Notes under the pieces: model-generated
Seen by the model: only the letters and a program-made list of their open reading frames with translations
What the model was told of the DNA's origin: nothing
Databases searched by the model: none
Translations under genes and position numbers: made by a program
In this document: piece after piece, positions 39,040 through 50,279 of the stretch
How positions within the stretch are numbered: the stretch's first letter is position 1
How the letters are laid out: the number at the start of each line of letters is the position of its first letter
From: Heliocidaris tuberculata
Lineage: Eukaryota > Echinodermata > Echinoidea > Camarodonta > Echinometridae
Direction of reading: 5' to 3'
Assembly (NCBI GenBank): GCA_025618425.1
Contig: CM046832.1
Location: 61,784,108 to 61,848,107, forward strand
Length of the DNA: 64,000 nt

Positions 39040-39560
39040 CAGCGGTGAAATACAATTGCGAGGTCTGATAAAGGTCGTCGTATTGATGATAGCGCTGACG
39101 ACGTCGAGCATATTACACGTGAAAACGCCCCAAATGTTCCTGATCTTTACACAACTTTAAACACTATTTCACTTTCCAAGATTGTACACATAATGAGGGT
39201 TCCAAATTGTTCACAACCATTATTCTTTACTTCACTTTATTTTATCTTACAGAGTGAAATGTCTTGGAAATGGACAATCTCCTCCTTTTTTTTTTTTTAG
39301 TTTTAAAACTTCCATGCATTATATTTAGAAATACACAAGATAAACCACCACTACAGATTCACACAGACTCACTTCAATTGGCAGCAATTAAATAAAAAGG
39401 TGAATTGGTTAGATTCTTAACAAAGTGGGAATGATGTAGAAGAAAAAGCAATTCGATGTATTTTGCAGACAAATCACTTTGACAACATCTCTGTCAGAGT
39501 GCGTTATTCGAGCGTTACGAGGAAATGAAAAAGATCGTCGTATTAGATAACGGGCAATTG
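39040..39560. promoter_or_regulatory. Candidate intronic regulatory region next to exon 1 with a repeated motif
   Basis: The word AAAGGTCGTCGTATTGAT (39,070) recurs as AAAGATCGTCGTATTAGAT (39,530), 460 bases apart. The first lies among CGCTGACGACGTCGAGC and ACACGTG, which is CpG-rich for this AT-rich region. Location just inside intron 1 fits an enhancer. Confidence 0.3.
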
Positions 39561-39698
39561 ACTTCTTGGTTTCCATAAATGCTAATCACCTTTTTAAAAA
39601 TCTAAATCATTTAAGCATTAAAAAAAGAGATGAATCTAATTCGATAACTGAAGAATATACTATTGATTGTTAAGAGTTGATACGTTCGTTGTACTGAC

Positions 39699-40212
39699 CT
39701 GAATCGCTATCGGGTCTCGACGGTTCGTCGTCGCCGTTCCCGCAGGCGGGATGAGTGTTGGCAGACCCGCTCGAATACCCGTGTTTCCCGTGTGGCGTCA
39801 AGGCATGATGACCCAACGATGTCGGCGGGCTATGATGGACACCCGGCGTGTAAACGTCTTGGTAGAAGAAGGGAAAATGTCCAGCTGGCTTTTCGCCATG
39901 ATTAGGAGGGGGCGATGTCCATGAATGAACACCGTTATTGGCACAGTTCGCTGGGGTGATAGCCGCCGTCGACGAGCAGCAACTCGGCGAGGTTGACTCG
40001 GCATCGACGCCGCCTCCACCGCCGCCTCCACCCGCTGGAGTTGGATATCCACGCAAACAGTTCGTGCTGCTGTGATAAGAAAATCTGCTCATTAAACCCA
40101 CATAACTACCATCGTGAGAGAGGTTATAACCATTGTTATGACCATTTGCAACCGTGTCGTAAAATGTGCCAATATTGTGCGCGAAGGCGCGGGGAGCCTG
40201 TAGGCCTTCCAT
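39699..40212 (-). CDS. Hox11/13: Hox11/13-type posterior Hox gene, exon 1 (residues 1-171 plus one base)
   Basis: This exon encodes the N-terminal half of a homeodomain transcription factor that would act in the nucleus and pattern posterior structures. The start is firm: the codon just before ATG is an in-frame TGA (40,213-40,215), so no longer N-terminus is possible. The exon ends in CAG followed by an intron starting GTCAGT (minus strand), leaving phase 1. Visible features are an aromatic and Asn/Gly/His-rich N-terminus (residues 10-56), an eight-glycine run at residues 61-68, a Ser/Cys/Thr-rich stretch, a Pro/His-rich segment with GHFPFFYQDVY at about 112-122, and an acidic Asp/Ser end before the splice. 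The reading frame runs 9 codons past the donor to a stop, so the intron must be removed to reach the homeodomain. GC content and codon order are clearly unlike the flanking AT-rich DNA. I did not recognise a named N-terminal domain. Assignment to Hox rests on exon 2. Confidence 0.88.
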
Positions 40213-41200
40213 TCAGCTGAATTCACAAAATAATCCTATTTTACCCACAAATCCCACTCTCCAGTTACTAAATCGTCAAAAAGATATCCAGAATACTTTT
40301 TTCGAGTTTGTGCTCTGTCTATCATGTTATCCAAAACGTCCGATTTGCTTATGATTCGGTAATTACACAAAAAGTCATAAAGACGAAAAAGGCGTAGCTC
40401 ATCTTCGTTGTGTGTATCTATTTAGGCAGACGACACAGTTATTATCGTTTCCCCTAGGACAGGCACGATTGACACAGAGTGCGTCCTCATGAGAGTGTAA
40501 ACGGTAGCAGACAACCCACACCTAATGCGTTGATATTGGGCCAAGGAAGACACTACGACAGGGTATCAAAGCCTTTGGGTTCACCTACTAAAGACAACAC
40601 ACCAATATGACCCGCAATATCAGTTGAGCATTGGGGTGAAAGGTCATAATCGACAAAAAACGGTTTTCATTCTGTAAAGAGATTAAATCTTCAAACGCTT
40701 TTAGCGACTAGTATTCTTTTTTGTAATGGTCGTAATGATTTGAAGGCCTTTGTACGAGATTTGGTTAGTCACACGACGAACATTTCCAAATCGATATTGG
40801 TGAATGAAACGAGAGGAGATGAAAAGTCAAAACATAATATCACGTGGCAAATTTTGGACCAATCAAAAACTCCGCTGAAGCGAGAGTAAAAACTTACTCA
40901 AGGACAACTCGGCTGTAAACGTTTCGACTCTCTTATCAAGCCATATCTCCCATCGTCTCATCGTCAATTTACAAAAAGAGACAGCCATGCTGCCGAAGTC
41001 TCGAAAACATTTTATTGGATAAGGATGGTAAGGGATATGATAGGGGTAATACAATGAGATGGCCTGGATAAATCATGCCCTGTTAGTAGACTTTACCTTG
41101 ATCACTAACATGACGCTCGTGGTGATGTAGAAAGCATGCGAATGTACGAACATCACGTGACAGAGTTCATTGTATAATGGTGTTGCCAATGGAGAACATT
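40213..41200 (-). promoter_or_regulatory. Presumed 5' UTR and promoter region of the Hox11/13 gene
   Basis: This is the complex, low-repeat sequence directly upstream of the ATG. It holds a perfect direct repeat with one-base spacing, GGGTGA-A-AGGTCA (40,634-40,646), which fits RXR, COUP-TF or HNF4-type receptors. It also has CACGTG E-boxes at 40,841-40,846 and near 41,155, a CCAAT sequence at 40,859-40,863 and a TTTTATTGG posterior-Hox/Cdx-like site near 41,010. No clear TATA box was seen, so the transcription start is not placed. That it is the promoter is inferred from position. Confidence 0.45.
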
Positions 41201-41456
41201 ACCAGGAAATGTATGATCTGGCTGTATGGTTAGAACAAAGAAAAAAAGTGATTAGAATTAAGAAAATGGTAGATGGGAGATTGATTTGAAGTTTGATAAT
41301 CGATTCTTTAGGAATCTTAAATTGGTTTAATCTTTAATCTAAATCGGTAGGGAGCGTCCCTTCAAACGTTTGAAAGAAACTAATGATAAATGACAATATC
41401 GTCTCTTTGTATTAGAAAAAAAATAATAAGTTATTAGACCAAAGTATTTTGTCGAT

Positions 41457-41485
41457 TTGGTGTGTGTGTGTGTGTGTGTGTGTGT
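41457..41485. repeat. GT dinucleotide microsatellite
   Basis: About thirteen GT units. Confidence 0.95.
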
Positions 41486-41589
41486 TCGTTTATTTTTAGG
41501 TTGACTCAGGATATATTGGAACAATTATATTTCCTTTAATATTCAATATTGTTATTCCTTGTTTACATGCACGTACCCGTCATGGTTAT

Positions 41590-41660
41590 CTTTCTCTCTC
41601 CGTCTCTCTCTCTCTCTCTCTCTCTCTCTCCCCCCCCCTCCCCCTCTCTCTCTCATTATA
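41590..41660. repeat. CT microsatellite with C run
   Basis: CT units and C-rich pyrimidine. The Ser/Leu frame here is an artefact. Confidence 0.92.
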
Positions 41661-41819
41661 ATGTCACTCTCTTCCTCTGTGAATCATGGTAATATTGTTC
41701 CTATATCTGTCTGTTCTCCTCCACCTCTAGCTTTCTCTCTCTCTTTCATTCTCCGTATGTCTCTGCATCTCTGCGTTTTAATTTTCTCTGCTTTTTTACT
41801 TGGTTCCTTTTAATCTATA

Positions 41820-42830
41820 CGTATAGCTCAGTTTTTCTTTTCAACAATCTTTTAAAAATAATATTCTCCATTCACCTTTCCAACCCTTACATGCATTTGA
41901 CAGCTTCTCTCGTATTTTTTTTTCTGATTGTGTATGATAAACATAGACATTACTGTTTGTTATATTCATATTTTTTGTGCAATGGAAATCTCGTATTTCT
42001 GTATTGAAACTTTGAATGCTTCATACATTCAGGTATCGATAAAATCACCCAAGATTTTTTTTGTTTTGTTTGTGTGTGTGTGTGTTTACACCTTTGCACA
42101 TTTAAGGGCACCTATAAATTGCTCTGTTGAGAGTATTATGCAATAACCTAATTCTTATGATGTGTACATTTAAAACTAAAGCCATTTAAAGCCATATAAT
42201 TGTTCTTTTAAGAGGAAAAACATATCTTTTTTATCAACTGGAGGAACAATTTGATGCTTTATTCAAAAATATATTTCAATCACCTCAGTCATGTCAGTGA
42301 CCAGTGTGTTCTAACAAACATGGCAAATATAGCCTTATATCGGACCTGTACTCTGCTACATTACCCTCATAATGTAATATGGCATCTACAAAATTACATT
42401 TAAAGATGAGAAATTTTTGTTTCATTTTTTTTTTTCTTCAAATATTCCTACTTCAATTAGTGTTATCTAGCCATTGATGTCTCAGGCAAACAGAGTACCA
42501 ACACTCCCCATTTCACCAACTTAGTGTCAGCATTATGTCAATGAAGTATCACTATTGTTTTTGTACCCTGTCACAATGTGTACCTCTCTTTAAATATGAT
42601 TATATAATTATGAAGAAATGTGCGTAATCTGAATAACGATTTCTAATTGAAGTCGTTCCTAATTTGTTTTGTCGTTCGTACAAAAGTTCCCCAAGGCATA
42701 CATAAGGATACATCTAGGTCTGTTTTCCGTCTCTGTTAGTTGCAATTATATGTGATTATTAATATCGTTGGTTGGTTCTGAATATTTCGAATCATCTGAA
42801 ATAAATATCTTTTTACCATCAACATTTAGA
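41820..42830. other. Gene-free AT-rich DNA upstream of the Hox gene
   Basis: Nothing coding is supported. A short GT repeat lies near 42,070. Confidence 0.55.
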
Positions 42831-42839
42831 CAAATGGAA

Positions 42840-43330
42840 CAAATCAGAAATGTCTTAGGAAGTCGTTGCACCGAGATTGGAATGAAGTCGAAGCCGGGGA
42901 GCTCCCCGATGACCAACCAAGGCTCTCCCGCCGAACCTAATCACTAATATCCGCTGCAGTCTTCCTCCGTCGCTCCAAATCCCACGATCGGCACGTTCTT
43001 CTAATGACCACCCTCAACTCGTGAATTCCACCCCGAAAAAGAAAACACAAACATCACACTCGTTGGGATGACAGAGAAGGAAATAGACATCACATAATCG
43101 AACATGGCTCTCCTATTGTGTCAACTCATTATAGAAATAAAGATTCCTCACGAATTTTGTGACTAATAACTACCATTCTTGCGCTGTGGTAATAGTTTCA
43201 TCTGTTCGGCTTTGTCGACGACGCCTCGGCCTGCCCGCCCCGTGACGACAAGTAAAAGCAAGCTGCTCCGGTACCTTGGAGCTTCTCTGAACAACGACAT
43301 TGTCAGACAGGTAATGTGTTTTAATTGATA
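42840..43330. promoter_or_regulatory. GC-richer island 2.6-3.1 kb upstream of the ATG
   Basis: Two GC- and CpG-richer segments (42.86-43.03 and 43.18-43.31 kb) stand out from the AT-rich flank. On the plus strand the second ends in CAGGTAATG, a plausible splice donor (GT at 43,311). It could be an enhancer, or an exon of a divergent non-coding transcript. No protein frame is recognisable. Confidence 0.3.
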
Positions 43331-43654
43331 ACGATCAAGTTGTTCATGATCTCTTTTCTCCAACCATTACGTTTTATGAGAATAGGAAGATGATTCATAG
43401 ATAGAAGACGGCTAGACACATTACTAGGTACCATGCTTTGAAGGTGCTGTGTTTTGGAAAGAAAAAAAAAATTGAGGTACGAGTATGTCCGATGATTTGA
43501 AAATGTGTAATTGAAATTCCCACTGGTGATATAATCCTAAAGCATCATTAATTATCAATTTTCACCCGCCATAAACTTCTCAATCATGTTTTCTTTTTTC
43601 ATTCCGGAGCCTTGCGTCTGCGGAGTATCAAGCATGTCTAGAGAAACTTCTCAT

Positions 43655-43800
43655 GTTTTACACTTTCTGTCTTTATCTTTATTTCTTCCATCCTCTCTTC
43701 CTCTCTCCGTCTGCCTACCCTCATCTGTCTCTGTTCTATCTGTCTCTTTTTGTCTCTCTCTTTCATTCTCTCCTTCTCCCCCTCTCTCTCTCTCTCTCCC
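43655..43800. repeat. CT-rich low-complexity tract
   Basis: A pyrimidine-rich stretch with CTCT units. Confidence 0.88.
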
Positions 43801-44629
43801 ATATTTCTCTTTTATCTCCATAAAAATATATTTATGTCTCCAGTTCTCTCAACTGCTACCCACTCTGTCCACTTTATCCATTTTATTCTCCTTTTCTAGT
43901 TCAGCATGTTCTATATTTGATTAAACACATTCCTTAAAATTATTCTTTTTACTTTTGAAAATAAACTTATGCTAGCTAAAAAATCAATCCAAACTTTATA
44001 GAAAGCAATTTTCGGAGGTGGCAATAATTTTATGAACTTTCCTTGAAATTTCTCTTTTGGTAATGATTGTATCGAAGATTTTAAAGTTACTTTTGACCAT
44101 GCACGGTACGAAGAGTTTTCATAAAATTTTCATTGATGTTTTTGTTACCTTCTAAGCCAAATTAATGAAACATTCAACTACATTCATGACCATGTCAGAA
44201 TGTTGAATAATAGATTTAACCTTCCACACAAAGGTCCACCTATGAACTACCAAGTTTATTTACTATGAAAGTAGATCCTTTATTATGATATCAGCTTTCC
44301 TTAAAAATAGCTGTTAGCGTGTGATTTCTTTTTCTTAAAAAGGTGGAAAGGTAGATCCATTTTCTGCGTCTATGTATTGGCATGCTCTTTTCCCAGCTTA
44401 CTCTAATTTCGAATCTTTTCGTCATGTTATTCGATATAGCGAAATCAAATACTATGCCAATGGAAACAATATTAATATCATAATTAGTTGCCTTTTCAAC
44501 AGAGCGTTTGGAATTACAATATAATTATGATGGCATTACAATTTTGACATTTACATTAATTCCATCATATTGATTTAATTTCAATTTTCGTGTGTTTTCA
44601 TCGATAATTTATATTATAGTGCCATGACC

Positions 44630-44712
44630 CTGGGAGCCAGGGGTACTGGGGTGCTGGGGTGCTTTTAATCGAAATTTGAATCGAACAGACACTCCTCAGC
44701 ACCCCCAGTGAA
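44630..44712. repeat. Short foldback element
   Basis: TACTGGGGTGCTGGGGTGC at about 44,644 pairs imperfectly with ACTCCTCAGCACCCCCAGTG at about 44,691. A loop of about 30 bases separates them. It may be a tiny transposon remnant. Confidence 0.5.
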
Positions 44713-44719
44713 GAAAAAA

Positions 44720-45663
44720 AAATCGCTCAAAGGTGAATGTCTAGAGCTCTCATTCACAACTATGCTTTATTTTAACCTGTTCAATTTACTTGAATGAATG
44801 CCTTTTCTATATGGAATGGAATGTTGATTTGCTACTTAAATAAAATGGAAGAAAAACACATGCCGATCCCAACACTGATTTTTGTCACATTATAGCCCTT
44901 CACGCTCTTAATTCCACATTATCTCAAGTAGATATTTATTGCAAATTTGTATCGGTTTGAGTTTTAAGTCTTTGTCATTTTGGTGGATTTGCAAAGGTTT
45001 GATTTTCAACCTGATTATATGATTTTGAAAATTAATAAAGAGTTGAAAATTCGTTATCAAATACCATTGCCTCATTTCACACAATCAGATAATCTGATGT
45101 CATAAACTACCTACAAAATATAACAAATTGTGCAACAGGTAAATATGCTTCATCTTGATATTGAATTTAAAGGTCGAATATTAGCCTCGTCGAGAGCAAC
45201 GGTAACTCATGTCCATTAGGTTAAAACATGAGATAATTCAACGAATAGATAATATACAAAATACAATCATTTTACATAAGTTATTTCAATATTTCAGTAT
45301 CATGTTGCTTTCTTAATTTGGTTATGGCTTTGTGTTTTCTAAAAATCGTATCACTTTAATGCGTTTATTATTCAGAAAATATATCCCTATATGATCATTC
45401 TGGTTTTATTTCATGGGCAATTATATAAATAACAATGGCAACTGAGTGGCGAACTGATATGGTTATAACGTGCGCTAGTCAATCTAATCATGGATAAACT
45501 GTACTTTAGACTGGATAGTACGTCCTCCTTTTATATTAATAAGAGTAGAATGAATTCTCAACACAATTCAACTCAATTTGCTTTCTTATATTTTTTACAT
45601 TTTTCATACGATTTTATCAGCAGGGTTAGTTAACTATCTGATTCATACTTTCCCCAAATATAT

Positions 45664-45709
<46 letters not shown>

Positions 45710-47800
45710 ATGATATGAAAGTATGGTCATAAGTTATATGGTAAAAGTACTTATGCATATCTGCTATTCTTGATCATATTTCAGTCTTTCATATTGAATA
45801 ATTATCAATAACCTAAATATTTAAATACGATGGGGAGGAAAAAGGAATGAAATATTAAAATCACGAGGTATTCTTTCCCAGCTTCAGCATGCAAGGGGTA
45901 TGTATCTTCCTCTCACGTTCCCCACGCCACACCTCCGGCTAAAATTTGGCCAACGACACGCTACCTTGCATGCGCTGGATCTTGGAGAGCGTAAGCTCAG
46001 CCAAATTTGCACTTAATGTAAAAGGCATGAGTCAGTTGATTGCATTTAAACCGATAAAAATTGTTCTTAACTATTTTGATTCATCAATAAATTGCCTTAC
46101 ACTCTGGTTTCAGACAAGACAATCTAAGAATCCTAATTCAGTCAACTTTTTTTTCGAAAAAAGAGGTAGGTGTTAGATTATTAGGGTTGATGAAGAAATT
46201 ATATAGCATAGTCATTTCTGTTCCTTTATGCACGATGAACAATGCCAAGGCCCAATAGCCGTTTCATTGGGATAGAAGGTACATTGTTATACAGTTTAAC
46301 CTGAAATCATTTTATCACAAATGTTTGATTTTTTGTCAGTATCACCTTATCTCATCAAAGAAACAAAGAGAAATACAAATCTAGAACAATGAGAAGTAGA
46401 AGTCAGAAGAAATAATCAAATCTTAGAGTAAAAAGACATTTTGAATATAGAATTTGACAATTTTTAATGCGAGGAACTGAGGAAAGTAAGCAAATAGAAG
46501 TTGTTTTAGAGTAATACGGCAATGGAATGCTACCATAAAAAATGAAAAAGGTATACAATGCAGTTTCGTCGCTAAATGCTCAGTGCAGATGACAAGTGAT
46601 AACTTGACTTTGAAAAAAAAGGTTCAATGTGAATAAAGACATTTTTCACAAGAATAACATTATTATAACTTAAATGAAATGATGATAGTGACAAAAAAAA
46701 AAAAATCCTTTTAAAATGCACGTGTATATTTTGGAGAGAAAAACAGCAACATTCTTTTGGAAGCAACAGAAGGAGAGAGCGAAAAAAAAAATATGTAAAT
46801 GATTTTTTTTTTTGTAACTTTCACTTAAGATGTTTCTATTTCCATCTCACTTTAATCATGTATGTGATTTGTCTGTGAGCAGATTTTTAATAAAATAAAT
46901 GGACATTTCTTCACCCATGCGATTGATTTTAAATTCAAGAACACTCATTTCTCTGTATTTTGTTCTTATTCAGTGAGCATTATTGGCACTGATGTGACTT
47001 TTTTAGTTTTGAATTATGAATAATAGTTGACCTAAAAGTATAGTCAGCGAGCATGACTACAATTTTCATCATAATCGTATATAAGAAAATTTGTAGATCA
47101 TATACCATAATGTACCTGTCGCAAATTTCTTACTGAAGTCAGGACTGTTGTTAGCAAATGATGCATCTTTTCGGGACAAAAATATTTAAATACTCTTTAT
47201 ATGCGAGTTATGATTTAAATTTATACAATGTTAGAATCAAAGAGCTATAAATTTGGAATGCATACATTCTAAACGTTTGTCAGAAAATGAAACAGTTTTA
47301 CACGAATTGTGGAATAGGTTATCTTGGTTCTGGGGCTAATCAAAATAAATCCTGTCCCCCTTTTCCCCCCTTTTCCCCCTTCTCAAACTTTAACGCGAAG
47401 AATTAGTACACAAATTAAGTGTTTGTTACAAAACTTTGTATCCACGTATTGTACTGCAAGAACTCGTCAATATTACGAATAAGTATGAAAGTATTAGCAA
47501 CAAGATAACGAGGTATCATATGAAGATTAAAAAAAGATGATGAAAAAGCAGTTTGGAGTAGAATGGGTTACCACGATAACCCAGATTAAAACAAATTATT
47601 ATACGAAACCAATATTTCTCAGTTTTCAGTTTTAAGGTATTTTAATGACAGCAAATTTGCACTCTTTTGTTTTCAGTTTCTATTTTTCAAACATACATAG
47701 GAAAAAAGTATATCAAAAAGGAAAATATTAAAAATGAAACATTAACTTTCCTTTAAAAATCCCAAGCGTTTTTTTTCTTCTAACTCTTGAAAAAGATTCG
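44720..47800. other. Gene-free AT-rich DNA
   Basis: No gene is supported. It includes an AT dinucleotide tract (45.67 kb), a GC-richer patch at 45.87-46.02 kb with a GCATGCAAGG/CCTTGCATGC dyad (45,887 and 45,964), and scattered A/T runs. Confidence 0.5.
45667..45705. repeat. AT dinucleotide microsatellite
   Basis: About nineteen perfect AT units. Confidence 0.97.
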
Positions 47801-47832
47801 TGTACCAATCCATCTAGCTACAACCATCGAGG

Positions 47833-48070
47833 CTTACAGCCCACGAGACCGACAATGTCGGTCTATTGAACCCTAAAAAAATGTCAGAAGGTCAGCAAGA
47901 CTGATGGCCCAGGAGACCGACAGCCCATGAGACCGATATGTTGGTCTCATGGACTTTCTGACAACTTTTCGAAGGGTTCACCAGACAGATATTGCCAGAC
48001 TCGGGGCTGTCGGTCTCGTATGCTATCGGTCTCGTAGGCTGTCGGTCTTGTGGACTTACGGTCTACTGGT
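47833..48070. repeat. Nested GAGACCGAC/GTCGGTCTC inverted-repeat array
   Basis: Nine GAGACCGA- or TCGGTCTC-type words occur within 240 bases, first mainly as GAGACCGACA and then mainly as TGTCGGTCTC. One pair, CATGAGACC (47,926-47,934) and GGTCTCATG (47,943-47,951), is a perfect dyad with an 8-base loop. No coding frame is present. Confidence 0.75.
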
Positions 48071-48179
48071 ATGTCCTAAATCAATCTCTAGGAGATGACT
48101 TTTGTATTTTTAATGTATAGATTTCCCCTTCAGCTTTGCTTTTTTCACGGCTACAATCAGTCACTTTAAATGTTAATTC

Positions 48180-48470
48180 CTAAATCCTAATTCCGTTTTC
48201 ACTTCAGCAATATTATCTTCCTGTAATTAGTAGCTTCCGCTCACACGAGTTTGGACACGTAGGTATTAAAAATTATTAATAGGGTCGGTTTGCATCCTTC
48301 TGAGGTTGTGCAATAATATAGTTCCTTCCAGTGATTATTTCGATGATCTATTGTGGGTCGTAGACAATAAACACCAGGTAGTATAATAGGAAGTAATCAA
48401 ACGGCCCTCGGGGACCAGTAAACTGCCTGCACATTATTTCTAGATGACAGATGCGTTCTTCTCATTGTAA
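48180..48470. promoter_or_regulatory. Candidate distal upstream regulatory block
   Basis: This low-repeat sequence has TGTAATTAGTAG, GTTTGCATCC, ACAATAAACACC and ATGACAGATG (TALE-like) words. The evidence is weak. Confidence 0.2.
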
Positions 48471-48499
48471 GAAGTGTTTGAAAAGATACATGATTGCAA

Positions 48500-49590
48500 A
48501 GAGTGCACTTTATAGAATCCATTCGTGAAATAGTCGGATTTTTAGGTCACCTCAAATATCTAATTTTACACTCATATGTCGAAAGCCTGCTTCTAAAAGA
48601 TATTAAACATGTTTTTAAACTTATTTCTCTATTTCATTCATTAAAGTTTTATTTGAAATACAAGGTGACTATATTCCGTTTTTATATTACCCTTTACAAG
48701 ACCGTGAGCCCTGCAGTGTACGTATAAAAAATCATGATCAGCTACGTTCAGTATGCGAAGTATAGAATAGAATTTCAATTAACGTAAGATGATTACAGAT
48801 ATGATATTACAACAATAATAGTGTATTTATTACCGAAAATGTCAAATAAAAACACATATCCTCATAAATGAAAAAATATGCATAGGTCTAACAGTAAAGG
48901 GAAGATGGGGAAAGGGGATTACAGTGGAAGTGTCAAACAAAATATTTTGTATCAAAATCTTCGCAGTTTAATACCCAAAATAAATAAAAAGAAGGCGTTT
49001 TGTTTGAGTGGTAGATGAAGAGTCGAACTTGAAATGGCAAAAATCAAGAATATGACAATGGAAAATAATAAGCAATTTCATGATTTCAATTGACGAAATG
49101 TTTCGAAAGCAATCGGACCATCAGAAATATCTTCACAAATTCAAGGCACATCACTTATTTCTAGACGAGCACTTTGCAGCTAATTATGAAAATCATCTGG
49201 AAAAACCAAGTCATGATATCATTTTCCTTTTAATTAATCTTGACGTCCATAAATGCTTTCTTTCTTGTAATGATATACATTTTACCTACATGACAAAATA
49301 TGATAAAATGAATGTCAGTTATACACAGACAGAGATAATCGTGATATAATTTATGATTCAACTATAGCTCGCTGAATAAAATACCGTTGATAGTAATTAT
49401 GTTGCAGTAAGTTTGATCCAGATCGATAATTGATATACCTTTAGCTTGAATTTGAATTAGTTGATATGGATGTCAATCAAGTCAACAATGTCGAATGTTA
49501 TGTCACATGCATGTCATGACAAATTTTAAACCTATCATGTCCAACCTCCTATCGTGTATTTTTAGGTAGTTAAAATGGTGAAAGAATAGG
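48500..49590. other. Gene-free AT-rich DNA
   Basis: Two short open frames (48.49-48.73 and 49.08-49.35 kb) match nothing I recognise and have AT-driven composition. Confidence 0.5.
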
Positions 49591-49674
49591 ACGAGATGGC
49601 CTATTGGTTCGTTGAAAAACGTGGATTCTTTTTAGTGCCTCCTAGGATAGTGTATACTAGTATTCCAGTGAGAT

Positions 49675-49770
49675 GGCACAGGTGATAAGACACGATTCTC
49701 CCGCCATTTTTTGTGTTGGTAATTATTTTTCAAGGATTACAATAAATCAAAATGGCGGTGCACCTGCGAG
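49675..49770. promoter_or_regulatory. Nested dyad of E-box and YY1-like sites
   Basis: CAGGTG (49,679) and CCGCCATTTT (49,701) are mirrored by AAAATGGCGG (49,749) and CACCTG (49,761). Both pairs are exact reverse complements in nested order. ATGGCGG resembles the YY1 site. Confidence 0.4.
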
Positions 49771-50279
49771 AAATGTAACCGAGCAATGACATAGCTGGCG
49801 TCATTAATTAATTTTACGACACCATTAACTGACCACTTCTGTGGAGAGAGATTGGCTCTCAAAACTATAGGTTAGGTTTTGAGGGGGATTTGAAGATGAA
49901 ATTGATATTTTTTTTTTTCTTGTGAATTTTTGAGAACACAAGGGCTTCCCTTTCCATAAAATATCTCAAACGGGTTGGTGAATGTAAAATATTTGGGAGT
50001 TGTATATTTTAGTATAATTATTTTTATCATTATAAGGTAAGTGCGTACAATATCCCTATTTTGGCGGTCTGGTTTGAAGTATGTAAACAAAAAAGAGACA
50101 TGTAACACGTCAAAGGAGTTATTAGTTACAAGAAAACATTCACCGAGTCTAATATGTCATTCAAAAATGAAATTAGTTAATAATTTCCTCCAGATTTGGG
50201 CCTTATTCAACTGCATCCGTTTTCCCAAACTATTACCAGCGAGCAAAATATCATTTTATTTTCAAAGATTTTAACAAAA

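Larger units (their letters stand above)
28142..39698 (-). other. Hox11/13 intron 1 (about 11.6 kb, phase 1)
   Basis: The intron is bounded by GTCAGT at the 5' end and CATCTAG at the 3' end on the minus strand. It enters the protein 23 residues before the homeodomain, the usual place for the single Hox intron. It contains T-run/G-run junctions, a large polypyrimidine block (34.08-34.27 kb), CT microsatellites, a family D repeat (36.7 kb), a hAT-like end (34.4 kb) and several complex low-repeat stretches listed separately. No coding exon was found inside it. Confidence 0.85.

Noticed and set aside
39798..40220. Alternative-frame ORFs over exon 1 on both strands
   Set aside because: They are shadows produced by the GC-rich coding exon. 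They do not join in frame to the homeodomain.
43163..43363. 66-codon minus-strand frame as a small protein gene
   Set aside because: No family resemblance or splice partner was seen, so it is kept only as a possible regulatory or non-coding exon block.
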